This document shows, piece after piece, positions 6,479 to 11,550 of a stretch of DNA of 11,550 nucleotides (positions are counted from its first letter, which is position 1; every line of letters starts with the position of its first letter). The translations under genes and the position numbers were made by a program. The notes under the pieces were generated by a model. It saw nothing but the letters and a program-made list of their open reading frames with translations, did no database searches and was not told the origin of the DNA. Where the stretch lies: NCBI GenBank assembly GCA_038317345.1, contig JBBQBH010000071.1, forward strand, positions 1 through 11,550, written 5' to 3'. This DNA is from Mayfieldus sp038317345 (lineage in GTDB: Bacteria > Actinomycetota > Thermoleophilia > Solirubrobacterales > 70-9).

Positions 6479-6593
6479 GCAGTCCAGCTTCGGGCCGATG
6501 GCAAAAGTGCCGCTAAAGCCCGGATTAGAGTCCTCTTAGGGGCCTGCCTGAGCCATCCGCCAGCCTCGGTAGGGCTCTAGCATCAGCAGCACA
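6479..6593. promoter_or_regulatory. Divergent promoter region between redox operon and two-component system
   Basis: These 115 bases separate the divergent start sites, so promoters for both transcripts should lie here. For the minus strand, TCTAAT (6529-6524) is a fair -10 candidate and would give a leader of roughly 40 bases; no good -35 lies 17-18 bases upstream of it. It is embedded in an imperfect inverted repeat, ATTAGAG-TC-CTCTTAG (6524-6539), which could be an operator. For the plus strand, TAGCAT (6578-6583) would place transcription start close to the GTG at 6594, consistent with a leaderless message. All box assignments are inference. Confidence 0.4.
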
Positions 6594-6597
6594 GTGC

Positions 6598-7260
6598 CGG
6601 ATCCTGGTCGTCGAAGACGAGGCGGCAATCGCCGATTTTCTGCGCCGCGGACTCGAGGGCGAGGGCTACACGGTCCTCACCGCGGCCGATGGGCTTGAAG
6701 GGGAGCGGATGGCCCTCGACGACGGAGTCGATCTCATCGTGCTCGACCGAATGCTTCCAAAACGCGACGGGCTCGACGTCTTGGATTCGATTCGAGCCAC
6801 GAGGCCTGGTCTGCCGGTGATCATGCTTACGGCCAGTGGCGAGATAGAGGAGCGGGTCGCCGGCTTGGACCGGGGGACCACCGACTACCTAACCAAGCCG
6901 TTTGCCTTCGACGAGTTGGCGGCGCGGGTGCGTGCTCATCTGCGCCTGCCCGAGGCCGGCTCCACCAAGCTGGAGGCGGCCGGGATCAAGCTCGACCTGG
7001 TGGCTCGGGAAGTGGAGCGCGATGGCGTCGCGATCTCACTCTCTGTGCGCGAGTTCGACCTTCTCGTCTACTTAATGCGTCACGCTCGCCAGGTCTGCTC
7101 TCGTGAGCAGATCCTCGGCTCGGTCTGGGGCTACGAGCACGATCCAGCCACCAACATCGTCCAGGTCTACGTCGGTTATCTAAGGCGACGCCTGGCTGAC
7201 TCCGGTAGCCCGGCCCCAATCGAGACGGTGCGTTCGGCCGGCTACCGGCTCGCGATATGA
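6598..7260 (+). CDS. OmpR/PhoB-type response regulator (5' end apparently frameshifted)
   Basis: From 6598 the frame encodes a full receiver domain: (R)ILVVEDE with the acidic pair, phospho-acceptor Asp in VLDRMLP (codon at 6748-6750), Thr in MLTAS and Lys in YLTKPF. A winged-helix DNA-binding domain follows, with the usual SVREFDLLVYLM, SREQILGSVWG and VGYLRRRL segments. The problem is the start. No ATG, GTG or TTG lies in frame before the ATG at 6709, which would delete the first third of the receiver. A GTG at 6594-6596 is one base out of frame (GTG C CGG ATC); removing one C would give V-R-I-L-V-V-E-D-E, the normal beginning. This is either a one-base insertion or sequencing error, or a non-standard start. 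It lies 7 bp before its kinase and diverges from the redox operon, so it may control that operon. The receiver loop reads GLDRGTTDYL where GLDAGADDYL is common. Confidence 0.85.
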   Translation, partial: RILVVEDEAAIADFLRRGLEGEGYTVLTAADGLEGERMALDDGVDLIVLDRMLPKRDGLDVLDSIRATRPGLPVIMLTASGEIEERVAGLDRGTTDYLTKPFAFDELAARVRAHLRLPEAGSTKLEAAGIKLDLVAREVERDGVAISLSVREFDLLVYLMRHARQVCSREQILGSVWGYEHDPATNIVQVYVGYLRRRLADSGSPAPIETVRSAGYRLAI

Positions 7261-7267
7261 GCTCGTT

Positions 7268-8743
7268 ATGTCAATCGCTGGGGCCGGCCAGCCGATGAGA
7301 TTGATTGGCCTCGATCTGCGTGGCCGACTGGCGCTCTCGATCGCGGCCATCGTCATAGCGGCCTTCGCCGTCACATTCTTCGCTGTCTACCGCGGCACTG
7401 GCTCTGCCCTAAGGGGCCGCATCGACAGGGAGCTACGCGCCGAGGTCGATGCGTTGACACACCAGCTCAAGCACCCCTCCGAAGAGCGCGACGCCCTGGC
7501 CGTCACGCGCACCTACGTCTCAAGTCAGTCGTTTGGTCCCACCGCGCGATTGTTGATCGTCAGCCTCCCCGGTGGGCGGACGGTTACCAACCAGCCGGAA
7601 CTGATCGGCGCCGTGCGCGAACGGCCTGAAACACCTGCCGAGCACCGCCGCGAACTGACGCAGGCGATGGCCCTGCGCTCAACCCCTATCGGCTTCACAA
7701 CTCTGGAGCTCGTTGACACGGGCCAGGTGCGGATGCTGACCCGTCCAATCCAGATTGGCGGCCGCAAGTTGGTGATCCGCGCTGGTGAGCCATTAGCGCC
7801 TGTGAGTAGCGCTCAATCCGATGTCTCTCGCACGTTTCTGATCGTCGGCTCGGTGACCCTGGCGGCCGCGCTGCTTGCTGGCTATGTGCTCGCCCTCCGT
7901 ACGGCGGCTCCGCTGCGACGGATGGCCAGGGTGGCGGCCGCAGTCGACGCCGGCGATCTTGCTCCCCGGATCGGGCCTGAGTCTGGAGCGAGCGAAGAGG
8001 TACGAACCCTTGCCGAGTCCTTCGATCACATGCTCGAACGCCTCGATGACGCCTTTTCGCGTCAGCGCCAGTTCGTCTCAGACGCCTCACATGAGCTTCG
8101 TACCCCCCTGACTGCCATCCGCGGTCAGCTAGAGGTGCTGGCACAGCAGGCAGATCCCCCTGCGGAGGAGGTTCGCCGTGTGGAGCAAGTGGTGTTGGCC
8201 GAAACATCGAGGATCGAACGACTCGTGACCGACCTTCTGACGCTGGCCCGTCTAGACGAGGGCGTAGAGCTCAATGTCCAAGATCTCCAGCTCGACGAAT
8301 ACCTGCGCCAGCTGCTCAGTGATCAGCTCATCAAGGGCGAAGTGGCGATTGGTCGGCTTCCCAGCGGAACGCTGCGCGCCGACTCGGATCGGATCGCCCA
8401 GGTAGTGCGCAATCTCGTGGGCAATGCCCGCCAACATGTCGGCCCGCAAGGTTCGGTTCGCATCTCCGGACGCTGCGAAGACGGGCGAGTCGTTATCGAT
8501 GTGGACGACGACGGACCCGGAATCCCAGCCTCCGAGCGCGATCGGGTCTTCGATCGGCTTCACCGCCTCGATACCTCGCGCGCCCGGGACTCCGGCGGCA
8601 GCGGCCTCGGCTTGTCGATTGCCCGTTCCATCGTCGAACTTCACAGGGGGCGCATTTGGGTGGGCGAGTCGCCATTAGGCGGGGCGCGCGTCTCCTTTTC
8701 GCTGCCCGGCTTCAGCACGTTGGGACAACGACGGGTGGGATGA
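7268..8743 (+). CDS. Sensor histidine kinase, HAMP type
   Basis: This 491-residue protein is the partner of the adjacent response regulator. It has a transmembrane helix at 22-42, an extracytoplasmic sensor region of about 145 residues (43-188) with no recognisable ligand motif, a second helix at about 189-210, and a HAMP linker at 211-262. The HisKA domain follows, with phospho-acceptor His275 in FVSDASHELRTPLTAIRG. The ATPase domain has an N-box (NLVGNARQH, 382-390), DDDGPGIP (413-420), an F-box VFDRLHR and GGSGLGLSIA (443-452). All catalytic elements look intact. The ATG at 7268 lies 7 bases after the regulator stop; the ATG at 7295 (M10) is an equally plausible start. It probably senses something at the cell surface or in the membrane. 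Confidence 0.92.
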   Translation: MSIAGAGQPMRLIGLDLRGRLALSIAAIVIAAFAVTFFAVYRGTGSALRGRIDRELRAEVDALTHQLKHPSEERDALAVTRTYVSSQSFGPTARLLIVSLPGGRTVTNQPELIGAVRERPETPAEHRRELTQAMALRSTPIGFTTLELVDTGQVRMLTRPIQIGGRKLVIRAGEPLAPVSSAQSDVSRTFLIVGSVTLAAALLAGYVLALRTAAPLRRMARVAAAVDAGDLAPRIGPESGASEEVRTLAESFDHMLERLDDAFSRQRQFVSDASHELRTPLTAIRGQLEVLAQQADPPAEEVRRVEQVVLAETSRIERLVTDLLTLARLDEGVELNVQDLQLDEYLRQLLSDQLIKGEVAIGRLPSGTLRADSDRIAQVVRNLVGNARQHVGPQGSVRISGRCEDGRVVIDVDDDGPGIPASERDRVFDRLHRLDTSRARDSGGSGLGLSIARSIVELHRGRIWVGESPLGGARVSFSLPGFSTLGQRRVG

Positions 8744-8840
8744 ACGGATAGAGCAGGGCTTCAGCCACACCTCAGCTCAGCGATGAACAGTTCGCGAGCA
8801 GGCTCACCATCGCGGCATGCTCCCAGCCGGCCGCGGGCCC
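8744..8840. other. Short gap between convergent genes, weak hairpin
   Basis: The kinase and the kelch-protein gene converge here. The only structure seen is an imperfect inverted repeat, GAGCAGGC (8796-8803) with GCATGCTC (8815-8822), giving seven of eight pairs with an 11-base loop. It has no T-run on either side. It could serve as a weak bidirectional terminator, but the evidence is slight. Confidence 0.3.
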
Positions 8841-10829
8841 CTACCCGGTGAAAGGATGGGTCGGGGTCACCCCGCCCGGCTCCAGCAGGTCGAAACCATC
8901 GGGCGTGTTGAGATGGTCAGGCCCGGTCCCGGGCTGGTCGGTGCGCCCGTACTGCCAGACAATCCGTTTGGTCTTCGGATTGATCAGGACGACCCGGTCG
9001 CGGTAGTCATCATTTGTGGCGATCAGGCCATTGGGGAGCCGTTCGGCGAGGCTGGGATGGTCGAGCATGCCGTTGCCTGAAGCCGGGTGATAGGACCAAA
9101 GGATCCTGCCCGAGCGGTCGAACTCATAAATCCCGCCGGGTCGGGAGTAGTCAGCAATCAAATAGCGGTCGGGGCCGAGCTGTTGCGGATCCGAGGGATA
9201 GGCGATTGGCAGCTTGAGGCTCCAGATCAGCTTGCCGGTGCGAGTGAACTCATCGACGTAGGAGCCATTGACCTCTGATACCAGCACGTCGCCGTTGGCC
9301 AGCGGCGTGTCGCCGTTTGGGGAGCCGAGACTCTGGGGCGGGTTGTGGATGCAACTCCCGGTGGTTCCGATCTGCGATAGCGGCCTGCCGTTGGGGCTGA
9401 GAAATTGGATGCGGCAGTTCTGGGCATCGGCGACCGTGATCGTGCCGTCCTTGAGCAGGTACGCATCGTCTGGCTCGTGCAGGAAACCCGAAGTCGCTCC
9501 GGCGGTGCGCGGGTGCCCGTAGGACCAGGTCAACTTGCCGGATGGGAAGGCGATCTGGACGATCGTCTCGTTTTGCTCCTCGTTGGAGATGATGCTGGTT
9601 CCATGGTGGGTGAAGAAGGCATCGTCGGGGAAATAGAAGCCGCCTGCGGGCGCGGGCCGCCCCGGCCCCGGATAGCTCCAGAGGATCTTCTTCTGAGGGT
9701 TGACCAGCAAGAGACGGTTGTTTCCGCGATCGGCAATTAGCAGATGGCCCGGGAAGACCTCAGGGCCTTTTGCGGTCGCTGGCCGCGGTGGGGGTTGTGC
9801 CTTGGCCAAGCGCAAGCTGACAACGTCCGCGAGCGGAGCGCCGTGGAGACCGATCCCACCGACCAGGTATGAGACTCCCCCCAGGGTGGCCGCCGCTGCA
9901 TTTGACACCGCAATCGGCAGATGCCCTGCGGGGTTGGTGGACATGTTCGCCGGAGTGAATCCGAGGATCGCGTCGGTGGCAGTCCCGCCCACGCTGCCTC
10001 CAAGTAGGTAAATGCGCCCGTCGAGGACGACAGCCGAGGCGTGCGCAAGGGCTCGCGGAAGGTGCCCGACTACGGTCGCCCGACCAGTGGCGACGTCGAT
10101 TGCCTGGATGGCGGCCGTTTGATGGCCGTTGGCCAGCTCGCCCCCGAAGACGTAGATGGTGTTGCCCAAGGCTGCGGTCGCCGGGTAGCGGACCGGAACC
10201 GGCAGCCGAGCCACTTGGGAAAAGCGCTGACCGTCGCTGGTCTCAAGCACTGCCGGACTTGGGGTGTGGCCGTCATAGCCACCGAGGACATAAGCGCGCC
10301 CACCGAAAGCCAGGGCATTCAAGTCGGATCGAGCAGTCGGTAGGTGTCCAACGGGCAATGCGGTCTGGCCGGGGCCAAACGACTCGACCGCGTCTGTGCT
10401 CGTGGCATCTCCGCCGCCGAAGACGAGCAGGCGGTTGCCCAGGGTGGCGCCGGCGGCATCGTGGAGCGGCTGAGGCAGGCTTCCCGCAGATCCGAGCTGG
10501 CCGGTCTGCGGGTCGAGGCGGAATATTCCGCTAGCCGAAGTGCCCGCGCCGTCAAGACCGCCGACAACCAGGAGATTCCTAGCTTGGGATACGACCACCT
10601 CAGCGGAGATCGGCACTGGGAGCGGGCGGGCCAAGCTTGCCACGAGCCGAAGTTGGCCGGTTGTGGCCGAACCAGCGGGGCCGATGCCGCCGGAGTTGAC
10701 GATGAGTAGAAAAACGACCAACGCCCCTGTCACGGCGCAGGCTAGCCGCCGTAAGCCCTGGCGCCGCTGGCGTGCCCGTCGTAACCGTCGCGAGCTATGC
10801 CGGCGCGCCACGGTTCGAGCTTCATGCAC
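8841..10829 (-). CDS. Membrane-anchored double beta-propeller protein: six kelch repeats plus Trp-motif (PQQ/ASST-like) repeats
   Basis: The 662-residue protein begins with a very basic N-terminus (1-28), then one membrane helix at about 29-45 that probably acts as a signal anchor, so the rest is outside the cell. Residues about 60-340 contain six kelch-type repeats about 47 residues apart, marked by double glycines after hydrophobic strands (VVGG 88-91, VFGG 136-139, VLGG 181-184, VFGG 227-230, LLGG 275-278, LVGG 322-325). After a Pro-rich linker (346-352) a second region, 360-650, shows recurring blade ends: ILWSYP (382-387), LTWSYG (433-438), LIWSLK (534-539), ILWSYH (576-581) and IVWQYG (623-628). 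A weaker one lies near 485. These are reminiscent of PQQ-enzyme or arylsulfotransferase propellers. No catalytic residues can be named. The start is GTG at 10829 with AGGTCGAGG just upstream. Binding or surface scaffold roles are possible; the substrate is unknown. Confidence 0.8.
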   Translation of the reverse strand: MHEARTVARRHSSRRLRRARQRRQGLRRLACAVTGALVVFLLIVNSGGIGPAGSATTGQLRLVASLARPLPVPISAEVVVSQARNLLVVGGLDGAGTSASGIFRLDPQTGQLGSAGSLPQPLHDAAGATLGNRLLVFGGGDATSTDAVESFGPGQTALPVGHLPTARSDLNALAFGGRAYVLGGYDGHTPSPAVLETSDGQRFSQVARLPVPVRYPATAALGNTIYVFGGELANGHQTAAIQAIDVATGRATVVGHLPRALAHASAVVLDGRIYLLGGSVGGTATDAILGFTPANMSTNPAGHLPIAVSNAAAATLGGVSYLVGGIGLHGAPLADVVSLRLAKAQPPPRPATAKGPEVFPGHLLIADRGNNRLLLVNPQKKILWSYPGPGRPAPAGGFYFPDDAFFTHHGTSIISNEEQNETIVQIAFPSGKLTWSYGHPRTAGATSGFLHEPDDAYLLKDGTITVADAQNCRIQFLSPNGRPLSQIGTTGSCIHNPPQSLGSPNGDTPLANGDVLVSEVNGSYVDEFTRTGKLIWSLKLPIAYPSDPQQLGPDRYLIADYSRPGGIYEFDRSGRILWSYHPASGNGMLDHPSLAERLPNGLIATNDDYRDRVVLINPKTKRIVWQYGRTDQPGTGPDHLNTPDGFDLLEPGGVTPTHPFTG

Positions 10830-10846
10830 GCCTCGACCTTCGCCGC

Positions 10847-10852
10847 GTTATA
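10847..10852 (-). promoter_or_regulatory. Candidate -10 box for the double-propeller gene
   Basis: On the minus strand TATAAC (10852-10847) matches the bacterial -10 consensus at five of six positions and lies 17 bases before the GTG start, so the leader would be very short. I see no good -35 hexamer at 16-18 bases upstream. The Shine-Dalgarno-like AGGTCGAGG falls between this box and the start. Confidence 0.35.
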
Positions 10853-10927
10853 TGAAAAGCGTCTAATCAAAAGGTGAGAATGGTCTTAGGCGGTAGGCGA
10901 ACTTCAGTCGGTCGAGCGCAAATGCAC

Positions 10928-11110
10928 CTACTGGCAAGCCTCAGCCTCAATCCCCTTCACCCAGAGAACACGACCCGTCCCAGACCAGAGCACTAGCGAA
11001 TTCCTTGTCTCTTCCGCCCCCGGGAGCACGAAGGCCAGCTCCCTCAGGGCTTCCCTAGACCCCAGTCTCGACCGCCGACACACCATGACCGCGGGGTTCG
11101 TCCGGCCCAA
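10928..11110 (-). pseudogene. Possible remnant of a YjbR/MmcQ-like protein
   Basis: The middle of this 60-codon frame, residues about 18-34 (SREALRELAFVLPGAEE), resembles the N-terminal helix and turn of YjbR/MmcQ-type DNA-binding-fold proteins, which often read (D/E)-(D/A)-(V/L)-R-x-(I/L)-A-L-x-L-P-G-A-x-E. A later GTGRVLWVKG could match the strand that follows. The frame then stops at residue 60, whereas the family is about 110-120 residues, and I find no continuation in other frames. The match is short and from memory, so this is only a suggestion; the stretch may simply be non-coding. Confidence 0.25.
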
Positions 11111-11371
11111 CGTCGTCGAATCGCGCAGTCTCTCATGTGCCTCTAAACCTCGGTCTCACAGGACAGCTACAAGCACTTCCGCAACCCTTGATACCGGGCA
11201 GGCTCATCCACCTCGATCCTCTGAACACCCGGCTGACCGGTCTCCTGGGACCCCCTCCAGCACCTACACCTCACAGCAACCACTCCACCCCCTCACGCAC
11301 TACCACCGGAGTGGATCTGGATCAGCCGTGAGCAACCGAGTATGGGATGCGCGGAGCACTCAGTCGATAGA

Positions 11372-11436
11372 CCGTGGCCTACCGTTATTTGTTTGAGCCG
11401 ATTTCCGTACCTGAGAGCGGCCGATAGGCCGCGGTC
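11372..11436 (+). repeat. 65-bp dispersed repeat, copy 2
   Basis: This is the second copy of the element at 476-540, with 58 of 65 bases identical and the same orientation. Weaker likeness continues for about ten more bases, to roughly 11446. In this copy the hairpin is perfect: GCGGCC (11417-11422), loop GATA, GGCCGC (11427-11432). On the minus strand the hairpin lies about 20 bases after the stop codon of the membrane-protein gene, so this copy could act in termination or transcript stability; no T-run follows it. Confidence 0.8.
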
Positions 11437-11450
11437 GAGGTTCAAAATCC

Positions 11451-11550
11451 CTAAGCAAGCAAGGAGGCCAGCGGGCTGAGCCCGAGGATGATCACCCCGG
11501 CGATCGAGCCGGGGATCGCCACGCCGAAGACCGGCAGCTTCATGTCGCGG
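11451..11550 (-). CDS. C-terminal end of an integral membrane protein, possibly a transporter
   Basis: Only the last 32 codons and the TAG stop (11453-11451) are inside the window. The visible segment begins R-D-M-K-L-P-V-F-G-V and continues with a hydrophobic helix (GSIAGVIILGLSPLASLLA) that ends the protein. A short basic loop before a final membrane helix is common at the C-termini of permeases, including amino-acid transporters, but the family cannot be assigned from so little sequence. The frame is open to the window edge and shows no damage. Confidence 0.6.
   Translation of the reverse strand, partial: RDMKLPVFGVAIPGSIAGVIILGLSPLASLLA

Larger units (their letters stand above)
10830..11371. 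other. Long intergenic stretch without a convincing gene
   Basis: More than 500 bases lie here between the double-propeller gene and the second 65-bp repeat. Base composition is less GC-rich and more C/A-skewed on the plus strand than in the genes. Plus-strand open frames (for example 11137-11331 from a GTG) give Pro/Thr/Ser-rich translations with no domain I recognise and no Shine-Dalgarno. The only hint of a former gene is the YjbR-like segment on the minus strand at 10928-11110. I see no tRNA, terminator or repeat array. Confidence 0.5.

Noticed and set aside
11137..11331. Plus-strand 64-codon open frame from a GTG
   Set aside because: It has no Shine-Dalgarno and no recognisable family, its tail is Pro/Thr-rich, and it overlaps other equally poor frames.
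476..11436. The segment between the 65-bp repeats as an integrated mobile element
   Set aside because: No integrase, recombinase, transposase or tRNA target is present, and the gene content looks chromosomal. The idea is kept only as one option under the repeat finding.
11436..11455. GGTTCAAAATCC as a tRNA T-arm
   Set aside because: The loop would have the wrong length and no acceptor, D or anticodon arms can be paired around it.

Overview
The window is about 11.5 kb of GC-rich bacterial chromosome. High GC, GTG starts, many TGATG, ATGA and GTGA start/stop overlaps and the protein families suggest an actinobacterium (Actinomycetota). Thermoleophilia/Solirubrobacterales is my best guess, but it is inference, because no rRNA or other taxonomic marker is present.

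Layout. The left edge (1-245, minus strand) holds the N-terminal third of a class I SAM-dependent methyltransferase. Positions 246-983 are mostly non-coding. They contain one copy of a 65-bp repeat (476-540), a truncated GNAT-like acetyltransferase N-terminus (637-822) and the terminator hairpin of the next gene. Positions 984-2252 (minus) encode a membrane-anchored phosphodiester-glycosidase-like protein, followed by the remnant of a small membrane protein (2278-2664).

The centre, 2652-6478 (minus), is a tightly packed five-gene operon. In transcription order it encodes a small single-pass Pro/Ala-rich membrane protein, ApbE (FAD:protein FMN transferase), a ferric-reductase-like b-heme membrane protein with an extra C-terminal domain, a NuoF-like NADH-binding flavoprotein/Fe-S protein, and a small ferredoxin. 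All four gene junctions overlap by 1 or 4 nt. The set looks like a device that takes electrons from NAD(P)H in the cytoplasm through flavin and Fe-S centres to membrane hemes and out to an extracytoplasmic acceptor.

Divergent from this operon, across a 115-120 bp intergenic region, is an OmpR-type response regulator (about 6598-7260) with its sensor histidine kinase (7268-8743). Their position makes them candidate regulators of the redox operon. The 5' end of the response regulator looks frameshifted by one base immediately after a GTG start. Converging on the kinase is a 662-aa membrane-anchored protein (8841-10829, minus) with six kelch repeats followed by a second propeller-like region with recurring Trp motifs.

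The right end (10830-11450) has no convincing gene, only a possible YjbR-like fragment and the second copy of the 65-bp repeat (11372-11436). Last come the final 32 codons of a membrane protein, possibly a transporter (11451-11550, minus). No rRNA, tRNA, CRISPR array, integrase or transposase was recognised.
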